Source of the DNA: Pokkaliibacter sp. MBI-7
GTDB taxonomy: Bacteria; Pseudomonadota; Gammaproteobacteria; Pseudomonadales; Balneatricaceae
Assembly: GCF_029846635.1 (NCBI RefSeq)
Contig: NZ_JARVTG010000001.1
Span: 1,828,501 to 1,892,500, forward strand
Length of the DNA: 64,000 nt
Reading direction: 5' to 3'
Both the position numbers and the translations under genes were made by a program. Below the pieces are notes generated by a model. The model searched no databases and was not told where the DNA came from. It saw nothing but the letters and a program-made list of their open reading frames with translations. This document shows, piece by piece, positions 16,635 to 24,870 of the stretch. How positions within the stretch are numbered: the first letter of the stretch is position 1; every line of letters begins with the position of its first letter.

Positions 16635-17465
16635 TCAGGGCATGGCCTTGATCACCTGAGCCACACAGAGGGCACGGCCATGATCCGCCAGTACCGCCTT
16701 GCCTGCATCCGCCATGCACTGCCCGTACTGGCTGATATAGCCCTGCCACTGCGCGCGGGCATGGTCGACATCCTCTTTCAGCAGCGCCTCGACAAAGGAA
16801 CGTGGGCCTACCTGAAAATGCTGATAGTCGATGGGGTAGTTCCAGTCGCCGCCCCAGATAAAGAAGCCATGACGGGTAAACACATCCACCACGGTTTCCG
16901 CCATACCCGCACGGGCATCCTTGCCGGGGCGCGGCTCCGCACGATTGATATAGGCATGAGCGCTGGCCACGGGTGAAATCTGCGCCTTGCCATCATCGGC
17001 AATATCGACAAAGGGGTTTTGCAACGGGTTGATGTCCACCGCGGCACCGTAAGCATGCAGCGACCAGGTGGTGCCACCGGTGATCGGCCGGCCATTGAAC
17101 GCCGAGGTGTTGTTGTCGGCCATGGAGGCCTGATCATCGCCGTTATAACGTTCAACCGGATAGGCTCTGGCAATATAGAAATGCCGTGCCAGCAGCTCAT
17201 CCATCACCGCCGCCATCTGCGGTGCAATCACATCCAGCACCACCAGCTCACCGTCGTCCTTTACCGCACCATTATCGCTGAGATAGCGAAAGCTCACTTT
17301 GTTCAGACGCTGGCAGGGCACCGGATTAGCGCTGGTAATCACGCCTTTGCTCGCCATATCAGCGCATTCATCAGTGCTGAGCGAGCGATAGCTGGCCGCA
17401 GGGTCCAGCGCATAGGCAGGGGGAAGGCAAAATAAAACGGTAGTGAGCAAGTATCGGGGCTTCAT
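16635..17465 (-). CDS. Exported M15 (VanY/D-Ala-D-Ala carboxypeptidase-like) family protein
   Basis: A 276-residue protein with a signal peptide (MKPRYLLTTVLFCLPPAYA). The central part holds the M15 zinc motif region TTWSLHAYGAAVDINPLQNPF (SxHxxGxAxD) and a later HFQVG (third ligand in YQHFQ), plus GFFIWGGDWN typical of M15C peptidases. It probably trims peptidoglycan peptides in the periplasm. The start at 17465 follows GGAAAGGATC. Its four extra cysteines may form disulfides. Stands next to the small-gene accessory cluster and could be an effector-like enzyme, though this is only inference. Confidence 0.82.
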   Translation of the reverse strand: MKPRYLLTTVLFCLPPAYALDPAASYRSLSTDECADMASKGVITSANPVPCQRLNKVSFRYLSDNGAVKDDGELVVLDVIAPQMAAVMDELLARHFYIARAYPVERYNGDDQASMADNNTSAFNGRPITGGTTWSLHAYGAAVDINPLQNPFVDIADDGKAQISPVASAHAYINRAEPRPGKDARAGMAETVVDVFTRHGFFIWGGDWNYPIDYQHFQVGPRSFVEALLKEDVDHARAQWQGYISQYGQCMADAGKAVLADHGRALCVAQVIKAMP

Positions 17466-17528
17466 TGAGCGATCCTTTCCAGTCTGGAATCCCATATCCG
17501 GTGCATTGATAGTCGCTGAGGATCAGCA

Positions 17529-18158
17529 CTAGCCTCGCACATAACGCCATGTAGGGGAATTGAACCAGTTTATGGGGTCAATTTCCCTCGCTGGATGAAG
17601 CCATTCATTGCCATCCGCAAGGGCCTCTTCCTGCAACGTATACCGCCCGGCACGAAGATCCATGGCAAAACTTCTGAACATCTCGTCGATGCTGGTCGCC
17701 AGCTTCAGGGCAACGTTGTAATCGTAGTCGAGCAAAATGATCTGGCCATACTGGCCACCCTCATCCGGATCAAGATCAATACAGATCAGGCTCGTCCCGT
17801 TGTCATCCGCAATAGGGATCCTGCAAGGGCCAAACAGGTAGTCCTTCCTGATTCCCGGGTCAGCAAACTCCAGCGTTTCCTCAATGGTTAATCGGGTCAG
17901 CTGCTCTAACCAGCCGACTGCGCTTTCTACCGGACTCAAGCGCACACCATAGACGAGGCTGGCAGTCTGCTCCTGAGACATGCCATTGTGCGTCAAATAG
18001 TAGTTTCTCACCTCATCAGGCAGGCTTTTACCCACCTTGCTCACCAGCAAATCAATCGCCTCATTGCTTGCCGGTCTGTTTAATGCGGATAACGTTTTGG
18101 GTGCATTCCCTTCAAGCCAGTCATGAATTTCTGACCAGTAGCGTTCCTTACTCTTCAT
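17529..18158 (-). CDS. SMI1/KNR4-family protein
   Basis: A 209-residue cytoplasmic protein. WSEIHDWLEGNAPKTLSALNRPASNEAIDLLVSKVGKSLPDEVRNYYLTHNGMSQ is the usual SMI1/KNR4 N-terminus, and GTSLICIDLDPDEGGQYGQIILLDYD the conserved core. In bacteria this family is rich in immunity proteins against polymorphic and contact-dependent toxins, but no toxin gene is next to it here. The start at 18158 (MKSKER) is chosen because the longer frame overlaps the preceding gene. It follows the small lipoprotein gene by 11 bases, so the two are probably co-transcribed. Base composition is AT-richer than the surroundings. Confidence 0.82.
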   Translation of the reverse strand: MKSKERYWSEIHDWLEGNAPKTLSALNRPASNEAIDLLVSKVGKSLPDEVRNYYLTHNGMSQEQTASLVYGVRLSPVESAVGWLEQLTRLTIEETLEFADPGIRKDYLFGPCRIPIADDNGTSLICIDLDPDEGGQYGQIILLDYDYNVALKLATSIDEMFRSFAMDLRAGRYTLQEEALADGNEWLHPAREIDPINWFNSPTWRYVRG

Positions 18159-18169
18159 TGTCAAACCAC

Positions 18170-18490
18170 TTAATCCGATTGCGTCATTCCATGTTCTGCA
18201 AAGCATTGCCGTAATTCAGCCAGGGTGGCATTGGCCTTATCCAGATACTTATTGGCTTTTTGACTCCCCACGTACTGATAACTGGAGTCGTACATTGCCT
18301 CATGATAAGAATCCGTAAAGTTATCCTTCACGATTTTCATTTTCTCATCGTAATGACATGCAACCTTGACCTCTTCCACCTGATCTGGAGTTGCCACATT
18401 GCCATTGGTAAACACAAATTTCTTTTCCGGTGCAGATGCACAGCCTGCAATACTGACGGCAATAGCAGTAAAAATAACCAATACCTTCAT
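18170..18490 (-). CDS. Small lipoprotein of unknown function
   Basis: A 106-residue protein starting with a lipoprotein signal (MKVLVIFTAIAVSIAGCASAPEKK; lipobox SIAGC, Ser/Ala at +2/+3 suggests the outer membrane). The mature part is helical and charged with two further cysteines. I do not recognise a family. The ribosome binding site AAGGATAG is good. Likely in an operon with the SMI1/KNR4 gene downstream. Confidence 0.8.
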   Translation of the reverse strand: MKVLVIFTAIAVSIAGCASAPEKKFVFTNGNVATPDQVEEVKVACHYDEKMKIVKDNFTDSYHEAMYDSSYQYVGSQKANKYLDKANATLAELRQCFAEHGMTQSD

Positions 18491-18517
18491 AACTATCCTT
18501 GCAAAGAAAATTAAAAA

Positions 18518-18745
18518 TCAGGATTTCTTTATATTTTTCAGCGCAGTCTGAATCTTCAAACCGAGACAGACAATAGCCGCTACCAGAACGCCCTGTAGCG
18601 CGGCCATCAGTGGCACCATTACCGGGAAAAAGTAGAGAGCAGCACCGCCAGCAGACTCAGGGTGAAATACGGCAAAAATGATCGCAACAGGCACGAAAAT
18701 ACAACTTACTGCGATTTACCAGCCTTTCCATATATCAAAAAACAT
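18518..18745 (-). pseudogene. Small two-TM membrane protein interrupted by an in-frame stop
   Basis: An ATG at 18745 with a strong GAGAGGAC ribosome binding site opens a 76-codon frame that is broken at codon 10 by TAA (18716-18718). Beyond the stop, the frame continues without interruption: IAVSCIFVPVAIIFAVFHP, then FFPVMVPLMAALQGVLVAAI and a basic tail ending at TGA 18518. Two membrane helices and a positive C-terminus look like real protein. It could be a recent nonsense mutation, a sequencing error or a restart at an inner GTG. It sits between the lipoprotein and ankyrin genes on the same strand. Confidence 0.5.
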
Positions 18746-18822
18746 ATCGTCCTCTCAGGGTCAGATATTCCATGCAGTCAGGATTCTGATGTTTTAAAAA
18801 CGTACACATGTCGCAGAAAACG

Positions 18823-19299
18823 TTATTGGGCTTTATTTTTGCAACCGGGCAAAAGCTTCCAGATTTTACCCCGCACTTTCTCTTTGCCTTCCAGCAAATT
18901 CAGAAAACCACACGAGTCCAGTCCATTAATAGAGGCTTTGGGGCTGACCATTTTGGCTTTGGCATTGGCACCGTGACTAAGAAACAGGGAGACCAGCTCA
19001 GGCTGGTTATACAGAATGGCAGCGTTGAGGGGCGATACACCAATCTGGTCCGGCTCATTAACATCACACCCGACATCAATGGCTTTCTTGATGACGCGAA
19101 CGACCGACTCACGGCTGAGACCCGGCTCATCATAGGCCGCCGTCATCAGATTGATAGTGGATATTTCAACACTGCCGTCGGACAAACGACAGCCATTCTT
19201 ATCGACCATCGTCAGGCCAAGCGATTTCAGATCGATATCGTCAGCCTGTGCGGTAGCGGCAGACAACGCCAGCAAAAGTGGAATCAGTGCTGTTTTCAT
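18823..19299 (-). CDS. Exported ankyrin-repeat-like protein
   Basis: A 158-residue protein with a signal peptide (MKTALIPLLLALSAATAQA). The middle, DVGCDVNEPDQIGVSPLNAAILYNQPELVSLFLSHGANAKAK, is a clear ankyrin repeat (GxxPLxxAxxxxxxELVxLLLxxGAxxxxK); neighbouring sequence is degenerate. The cysteines at both ends could form disulfides. Periplasmic ankyrin proteins often act as inhibitors or immunity proteins, which would fit the cluster, but that is inference. Start fixed by GGAAGGAG. Confidence 0.8.
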   Translation of the reverse strand: MKTALIPLLLALSAATAQADDIDLKSLGLTMVDKNGCRLSDGSVEISTINLMTAAYDEPGLSRESVVRVIKKAIDVGCDVNEPDQIGVSPLNAAILYNQPELVSLFLSHGANAKAKMVSPKASINGLDSCGFLNLLEGKEKVRGKIWKLLPGCKNKAQ

Positions 19300-19327
19300 A
19301 GGACTCCTTCCCATTCAGCAATGGGGA

Positions 19328-19795
19328 CTATTTCGCCTTACCCGCTTCCAGAATGGGCAACCCCGCTTCCGTCGGAATATAGATCCGCTCACCATTGCCA
19401 TCCTGCAGGCCTTTTATCCACACATAGCGCAGATATTCTTCATTGCCCTTGAGGGACGCGCCGATAATGCGATTGGCCTCCGCTGCTGCTTTGGCACGTT
19501 CAATATCAGCCTGACCTTCTGCCTTGGCCCGTTCGATGGTGGCCTTGCCCTCTGCTTCAGCCAGCGTCACCTTGGCTTTGGCCTGCATCAGCGCCGCCTG
19601 CTCTTTGGCTTTGGCCTCTTCAATCAGAATCTGCTTGCTCCATTCGGCCTCTTTCAGAGCGGCGATACCATCCAGCTCAAGCTTGTAAACCTTGTATTTA
19701 GGCCAGGCCCAGAACGCCAGAATAATCAGCAAAATAAAGGTAAACAGCAGCAAAAACAGTGATCCCAGAGCAAGTGCCTGTCTGTTTTGGTACAT
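19328..19795 (-). CDS. Prohibitin/SPFH stalk-like membrane protein
   Basis: A 155-residue protein with one N-terminal membrane helix (LGSLFLLLFTFILLIILAFW), then a long Ala/Glu/Lys coiled-coil (ALKEAEWSKQILIEEAKAKEQAALMQAKAKVTLAEAEG...) and a C-terminal YLRYVWIKGLQDGNGERIYIPTEAGLPILEAG. The last segment is like the end of prohibitin/HflC-type proteins, but the SPFH head domain is missing. Small proteins of this kind are known in enterobacteria and phages, function unknown. Ribosome binding site AAGGAGAG; 28 bases upstream of the ankyrin gene. Confidence 0.75.
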   Translation of the reverse strand: MYQNRQALALGSLFLLLFTFILLIILAFWAWPKYKVYKLELDGIAALKEAEWSKQILIEEAKAKEQAALMQAKAKVTLAEAEGKATIERAKAEGQADIERAKAAAEANRIIGASLKGNEEYLRYVWIKGLQDGNGERIYIPTEAGLPILEAGKAK

Positions 19796-19965
19796 CAGTC
19801 TCTCCTTGGCACTCAGTACGCCTTACACAAAGCTGACACAATTTAATCCAAGCAGAAGAGAGAAAAAAGTCACTCCAGATATTTCTACAGGCAGGCACTA
19901 AATATCGCTGGCTATTTGAATTAACCAGCCAAAGGCTGTTTGTCAGAACAGATATACCGGGAACA

Positions 19966-20181
19966 TCATTTCATCGTGCGATATTTAAGAATAAGTCCGA
20001 CAATATCGTGATCACTCATACTGGCTGCCAGCGATTCATTCAGTGACCGCCGCTGTGGTAACAGGATATCAAACTTATTCTTCAGTAATTCCTGAACCTG
20101 TGCATCTGCATTAGGGTCAATTGCTTTTCCCGCAAAAATAGTGATGCGCTGCAGGATAAACGCTTTTTTACTGTCTGCCAT
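19966..20181 (-). CDS. Hypothetical protein (71 residues)
   Basis: A small cytoplasmic protein with charged helices (MADSKKAFILQRITIFAGKAIDPNADAQVQELLKNKFDILLPQRRSLNESLAASMSDHDIVGLILKYRTMK in outline: no signal peptide or membrane segment). I do not recognise it. A ribosome binding site (AGGAA) and codon use like that of its neighbours support it being real. First gene of the AT-rich small-gene cluster. Confidence 0.6.
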   Translation of the reverse strand: MADSKKAFILQRITIFAGKAIDPNADAQVQELLKNKFDILLPQRRSLNESLAASMSDHDIVGLILKYRTMK

Positions 20182-20388
20182 AGCATTCCTGAAAGTATCA
20201 AAATAGAGATGTGTTTTTATCGCGTAACCTGCTCAGAGGCATAGCGGCAGTCTGCCAGCGGCTAAACCCTTCTTCCTCACATGGCCACCTTCATACTCTG
20301 GAGCACAAAAACAAACCAGGTGACAGAATTAAGCAGAAGAAAGATAAAGCAATTATGGTCGTCTCACGAATGCTATTTATCTGTGTGA

Positions 20389-20431
20389 CAAAAAAGCCAC
20401 TGCCTCAACAACGAATCAAGGCAGTGGCTTT
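20389..20431 (-). terminator. Rho-independent terminator of the argH-mutM unit
   Basis: On the minus strand AAAGCCACTGCCT and AGGCAGTGGCTTT form a 13-bp stem with a 13-base loop, followed by a run of T. It begins about 20 bases after the mutM stop. Confidence 0.9.
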
Positions 20432-20452
20432 ACCCAGCGGGAATAAGTCGGT

Positions 20453-21268
20453 CTAGTGCTGGCAGCGGGTGCAGTAGAAACTGGCGCGCTGGCCCAGCAC
20501 TTTTTTCCTGATGGCCGAACCGCAGCTACGGCAATCCTCACCTTCACGACCATAGACATTTAGCTGCTGCTGAAAGTATCCCGGCTGACCGTCGCCACCG
20601 ACAAAATCCCGCAGGGTGGTACCGCCCTGGGTAATAGAGCGATCAAGGACGACTTTGATGCACTCGGCCAGCTTGTCGTAACGTGCCCGGCTGATGCTGC
20701 CAGCGGCTCTGGTTGGCAGAACACCAGCCATAAATAGCGACTCGCTGGCGTAAATATTGCCCACACCCACCACCACATGGTTGTCCATGATAAAGGTCTT
20801 GATGGCCTGAGTTTTACCCCGCGAACGCAGGAACAGATGTTCTCCATCAAAGGCATCTGACAGCGGTTCCGGCCCCAGGCTGATCAGCAGTTCATGCTGC
20901 TCAGGCACCTCTCCGGCCCACAGCCAGGCCCCGAAACGCCGCGGATCACAGTAGCGCAGCACCATGCCGTTGCTGATTTCCAGCTCGACATGGTCATGCT
21001 TGAGGCGCGGTTCGCCAGCATCCACAAAGCGCAGACTGCCCGACATGCCCAGATGCACCAGCAATGTCCCGGCCGAGGTCTGCAGCAGCAGGTATTTGGC
21101 ACGACGGCTGATATTCAGCACCGTCGCGCCCTGCAGCCGCTCACTCAGGTCCACCGGAACCGGCCAGCGCAGCTGCGGGTGATGCACCCGCGCGGCGATG
21201 ATCGTCTGCCCCAGCAGGTGAGGACTGATCCCCCGCCGGGTGGTTTCGACTTCGGGTAATTCAGGCAC
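20453..21268 (-). CDS. mutM: Formamidopyrimidine-DNA glycosylase
   Basis: A 271-residue base-excision repair enzyme removing 8-oxoguanine and FapyG. It begins MPELPEVETTRRG with the catalytic Pro2/Glu3, has the HLGMSGSLR segment, the helix-two-turn-helix VGVGNIYASESLFMAGV, and the C-terminal zinc finger YGREGEDCRSCGSAIRKKVLGQRASFYCTRCQ (four cysteines). Full length. It lies 35 bases downstream of argH on the same strand and ends in a strong terminator. Confidence 0.98.
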   Translation of the reverse strand: MPELPEVETTRRGISPHLLGQTIIAARVHHPQLRWPVPVDLSERLQGATVLNISRRAKYLLLQTSAGTLLVHLGMSGSLRFVDAGEPRLKHDHVELEISNGMVLRYCDPRRFGAWLWAGEVPEQHELLISLGPEPLSDAFDGEHLFLRSRGKTQAIKTFIMDNHVVVGVGNIYASESLFMAGVLPTRAAGSISRARYDKLAECIKVVLDRSITQGGTTLRDFVGGDGQPGYFQQQLNVYGREGEDCRSCGSAIRKKVLGQRASFYCTRCQH

Positions 21269-21303
21269 GGCAATGCCTCCGTCTGAGCAGAGACGATGCC
21301 CGC

Positions 21304-22719
21304 TTAGCCATGACGCTGTGCCAGCTCGGCCAGCGCACGGGCCGTGGCGGCGCGCACCTGATTAGGCGCGGTGCCACCGATATGATCACGGGCCGCAACC
21401 GAACCTTCGAGCGTCAGCACATCGAATACATCCGCGTCGATTTTGTCACTGAACTGACGCAGCTCATCCAGGCTCATCACGGACAGATCCTTGCTGGTGC
21501 TGACGCCGTAGGCCACTGATTTACCCACGATTTCGTGAGCATCACGGAAGGCCACGCCTTTACGCACCAGATAGTCCGCCAGATCGGTAGCGGTCGCAAA
21601 ACCACGCAGTGCCGCTTCACGCATCACTTCACGGCGAGGTTCCAGCGCGGGCACCATGTCGGCGAAGGCACGCAGACAGCCTTTGACGGTATCGATGCTG
21701 TCGAACAGGGGTTCTTTGTCTTCCTGATTGTCCTTGTTGTAGGCCAGCGGCTGGCCTTTCATCAGGGTCAGCAGGGCAATCAGGTTACCGTTGGTACGAC
21801 CGGACTTACCGCGCACCAGCTCGGGTACATCGGGGTTCTTCTTCTGCGGCATGATGGATGAGCCGGTGCAGAAGCGGTCAGGCACGTTGACGAAGTTGAA
21901 CTGCGCAGAGGTCCACAGCACCAGCTCTTCCGATGCGCGTGACAGGTGGGTCAGCAACAGGCTGGCGGCGGCACAGAATTCGATGGCGAAGTCACGGTCA
22001 GATACCGCATCCAGCGAGTTGTAGGCAGGGCGCTCGAAGCCCAGCAGTTCGGCAGTCATATGGCGGTCGATAGGATAAGTGGTGCCCGCCAGCGCCGCTG
22101 CGCCCAGAGGCATGATGTTGACGCGCTTGCGGCAGTCAACGAAACGCTCGAAGTCACGTTGCAGCGCTTCGTACCAGGCCATCAGGTGATGCCCGAAGGT
22201 CACCGGCTGGGCGGTCTGCAGGTGGGTGAAACCGGGCATGATGGTGTCGGCTTCTTTCTGCGCCAGATTAGCCAGACCAAACTGCAGACGGCTCAGCTCA
22301 TCCAGAATGACGTCGATTTCATCACGTACGTACAGGCGTACGTCCGTGGCCACCTGATCGTTACGTGAGCGGCCGGTGTGCAGTTTCTTGCCGGCGATAC
22401 CGATCTTCCTGGTCAGTGCCGCTTCGATGTTCATGTGCACGTCTTCCAGCGCGACCGACCATTCAAACTGGCCACGCTCGATCTCGATCAGAATTTCTTC
22501 CAGACCACGCAGAATATCGTCACGCTCCTGCTCGGTCAGCACCCCGACTTTGGCCAGCATTTTGGCGTGGGCAATGGACCCCTGAATGTCCTGACGGTAC
22601 AGGCGCTTATCGAAATCCACAGAGGCGGTGAAACGGGCGACAAAGGCGTCGGTGGGCTCGCTGAAACGGCCACCCCATTGCTGGTTGGTCTGCTCTGTCT
22701 GGTGCTGATTGTCTGACAT
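21304..22719 (-). CDS. argH: Argininosuccinate lyase
   Basis: A 471-residue cytoplasmic enzyme for the last step of arginine synthesis (argininosuccinate to arginine and fumarate). It shows WGGRFSEPTDAFVARFTASVDFDKRLYRQDIQGSIAHA at the start, THLQTAQPVTFGHH (catalytic His) and the fumarase-superfamily signature GSSIMPQKKNPDVPELVRGK. The start at MSDNQH (22719) is preferred; an in-frame start 63 bases upstream would add a non-conserved tail. Probably co-transcribed with mutM. Confidence 0.98.
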   Translation of the reverse strand: MSDNQHQTEQTNQQWGGRFSEPTDAFVARFTASVDFDKRLYRQDIQGSIAHAKMLAKVGVLTEQERDDILRGLEEILIEIERGQFEWSVALEDVHMNIEAALTRKIGIAGKKLHTGRSRNDQVATDVRLYVRDEIDVILDELSRLQFGLANLAQKEADTIMPGFTHLQTAQPVTFGHHLMAWYEALQRDFERFVDCRKRVNIMPLGAAALAGTTYPIDRHMTAELLGFERPAYNSLDAVSDRDFAIEFCAAASLLLTHLSRASEELVLWTSAQFNFVNVPDRFCTGSSIMPQKKNPDVPELVRGKSGRTNGNLIALLTLMKGQPLAYNKDNQEDKEPLFDSIDTVKGCLRAFADMVPALEPRREVMREAALRGFATATDLADYLVRKGVAFRDAHEIVGKSVAYGVSTSKDLSVMSLDELRQFSDKIDADVFDVLTLEGSVAARDHIGGTAPNQVRAATARALAELAQRHG

Positions 22720-22911
22720 GATGAACGGTCCCACAGGTATACGCAGTTCAAATGACGTATCGGTCGGCGTCGGCTGGGCCACGCGGCCAAGACATGAATA
22801 GTTGGTGGCCGATTATACGGGGAGTCAGGGGCAAAGCTCAAAAATCAGGAACGTTGATGCCGGACAGGACACTTATCCCCTGACCGGGCTTCTGGCTGCA
22901 ACAGGACGTTC

Positions 22912-24111
22912 ATGATGCTGACGAATATTAGTGCTTCTTTCACGCAGGCGCAGCCAACCACTCCCTCAGCAACCACTCCCTCAGCAACCAACTCACCGGC
23001 GCTGCCAGCACACAGTGCCAGCGACCAGCTGCAGCAGTTTCTCCTGCTGCACGATCATCGTTTCGAAGACTCGGTAAAGAAGCCCGGCATCGGTTTTATG
23101 AGCAGTGATCTGAAGCAGGTGCTGGTGCAGCTTAAAGACACACAACACCAGCTCACTCCGCACAACCTGAGCCGCCTGCAGCACAAGCTGGATCAATGGC
23201 AGCATCAGCATCCCAGGGAGTTCGGCAGCCGTGGCGCACAGGCACAGGCGCTGAGGCAGGAGATCCGGCAGCGGCAGCAGGACCCCTTGCTCGGGCTGGC
23301 GGGCAGTGCCCACACCAATATCGCACTGCTACAGCTGGTCAGACAGGTCCATGGCGAACAGGCCTATGCGCTCTTCGCCCGTAAGGTACCAGCCCTGAAC
23401 AGCGACACGCCGCTGCAACACGACACCCTGACGGGGTTGCTCAAAGCACTGCAGAGCCCAGTCTTTGCGCAATTCAAGCACGCTATGCAACTGGTTAAAA
23501 AAGACCTGCTCAGCCCCTTCGATCAGCAGGCGGTAAGTCTGGTGACCACGGAGCTGGCGAAAATGCCACGACCCTTGCTGGATGCACTGCTACATCAGGG
23601 TCTCAGGGTGGCCGTCACCCATGAGCGGATTTTCAATGCGTCCGACTTTGACCTGAGCCATCTCAGCGAAGACGCGCGCGGCTGGCAGGGGCAGAGTAGC
23701 GCCAAAAATCTGCCGGGGGCATATCAGATGAAGAACAACACCACGATCATTTCCCTGACCCGGGATGCTCAGGGTGACTGGCAAATCAATCCACAGCACG
23801 GCGCCTGTAATCTGGTGCTGCATGAAACCGCCCATGGCGTCGATGCCCTGCTCGGCAAATCGCTGGGTATCGGCAAGCTCAGCCAGCAGCCCGGATTCCG
23901 TCAGGCCTGGGAACAGGATTTTCAGCAACTGGGCAGTTACTTCCGCCAGCAGGATGAGCACGGTGATTATCGTGCGGGTCTGGAAGAAGCCTTTGCCGAA
24001 GGGCTGGCAAAAACCTATCACTCCGCACAACCATCGCCCTGGTCACATATTGATGCCTACATGAAAGCACTGCCTGCCCGGATCCAGAACGGCGACCATA
24101 GCCAGCTGTAA
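22912..24111 (+). CDS. Anthrax-lethal-factor-like (ATLF) zinc metallopeptidase, possible secreted effector
   Basis: A 399-residue protein. The C-terminal domain has LVLHETAHGVDALLGK with an HExxH zinc motif (His304, Glu305, His308) and, about 50 residues on, DYRAGLEEAFAEGLAKTYHS, where Glu359 is the likely third ligand and Tyr353 the catalytic tyrosine. This closely parallels lethal factor's HEFGHAVD ... YGRTNEAEFFAEAFRLMHS. The first 40 residues are Ser/Thr/Pro/Ala-rich with no Sec signal, like an effector secretion tail; codons here carry a 15-bp tandem repeat. The rest is helical. No secretion system lies in the window. Role inferred. Confidence 0.7.
   Translation: MMLTNISASFTQAQPTTPSATTPSATNSPALPAHSASDQLQQFLLLHDHRFEDSVKKPGIGFMSSDLKQVLVQLKDTQHQLTPHNLSRLQHKLDQWQHQHPREFGSRGAQAQALRQEIRQRQQDPLLGLAGSAHTNIALLQLVRQVHGEQAYALFARKVPALNSDTPLQHDTLTGLLKALQSPVFAQFKHAMQLVKKDLLSPFDQQAVSLVTTELAKMPRPLLDALLHQGLRVAVTHERIFNASDFDLSHLSEDARGWQGQSSAKNLPGAYQMKNNTTIISLTRDAQGDWQINPQHGACNLVLHETAHGVDALLGKSLGIGKLSQQPGFRQAWEQDFQQLGSYFRQQDEHGDYRAGLEEAFAEGLAKTYHSAQPSPWSHIDAYMKALPARIQNGDHSQL
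22955..22989 (+). repeat. 15-bp tandem repeat in the metallopeptidase gene
   Basis: CAACCACTCCCTCAG occurs twice head to tail (22955-22969 and 22970-22984), with a partial third copy (CAACC). It encodes the repeated TTPSA of the N-terminal tail, so the tail length could vary between strains without a frameshift. Confidence 0.8.
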
Positions 24112-24352
24112 ACGCTAACCCGCTGTGAACGATAGCCTGCTGTAACAAGCACGCTCCTGCGGCCTGTTTATCACTCCCAAACGCAGTAACAGGCTACCTA
24201 TCCCGCCAATCTGGCCGCCATCAGCGTGGAAACAGGGCCAATTTGCCCCTGTTGATTGCTGAACAGCGATGCCTGTGCCAATGTAAAGGCTCGTCTGTGC
24301 CCGACGGGATACCTCGGGTGATCTGTGTAGCCACCGCAGGAGGAGCAAGGCC

Positions 24353-24742
24353 ATGAGTGATGAACAGCCATCCCATGACATCAAGGACCTTCAGGATCGC
24401 GTACAGGCCGAAGTCAAAACCAACCTGGAAAGCTCGCTGGCGCTGGCCATGGCGGCCATGAACACCCTGCAGCGCCTGTCCTCCCTGCATCTCAGGAACT
24501 CCCAGCAGATGCTGGAAAGCAGCGGCAAGATCATGCTCAACGATCTGTGGGGCCGCAGCGAAGACCTGACCAAACTGCCCACCTGGCATACCCATTACAG
24601 CAACCCCTGGCTGGAACAGCTCAACAACTATTCGCGTGACGTCTATGAGCTGCTGGCTGACCATCAGGACGATGTCGCCGAAGTGCTGAAGAAACGTGCT
24701 GGCGATTTGTCGGGCTCTCAAGGCACGGATTCAGACAAGTAA
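24353..24742 (+). CDS. Phasin-like protein
   Basis: A 129-residue, fully helical, hydrophilic-amphipathic protein without cysteine, signal peptide or membrane segment. VKTNLESSLALAMAAMNTLQRLSSLHLRNSQQMLESSGKIMLNDLW and WLEQLNNYSRDVYELLADHQDDVAEVLKKR resemble the phasin (granule-coat) family that binds polyhydroxyalkanoate granules. A strong AGGAGGAG ribosome binding site precedes it. No PHA synthesis gene is nearby, so the call rests on sequence style only. Confidence 0.6.
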   Translation: MSDEQPSHDIKDLQDRVQAEVKTNLESSLALAMAAMNTLQRLSSLHLRNSQQMLESSGKIMLNDLWGRSEDLTKLPTWHTHYSNPWLEQLNNYSRDVYELLADHQDDVAEVLKKRAGDLSGSQGTDSDK

Positions 24743-24744
24743 TT

Positions 24745-24764
24745 CCTCTGCCAGACTGCAGAGG
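24745..24764 (+). terminator. Weak terminator-like hairpin after the phasin-like gene
   Basis: CCTCTGC and GCAGAGG form a 7-bp stem immediately after the stop codon. A short T run (GTTTT) comes only several bases later. Confidence 0.4.
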
Positions 24765-24870
24765 CCTGCCGTTTTAGCTGTCGACAGGTACTGAATCCTG
24801 TTTCAGGTCGCTGCCGCTTCTCCACCATTCCATGCTGCCTCTCTCCCCCTAGCGCTCCTGAGAGGCTGCC

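Noticed and set aside
20211..20456. 81-codon plus-strand frame before mutM
   Set aside because: Overlaps the mutM terminator and has no family features.
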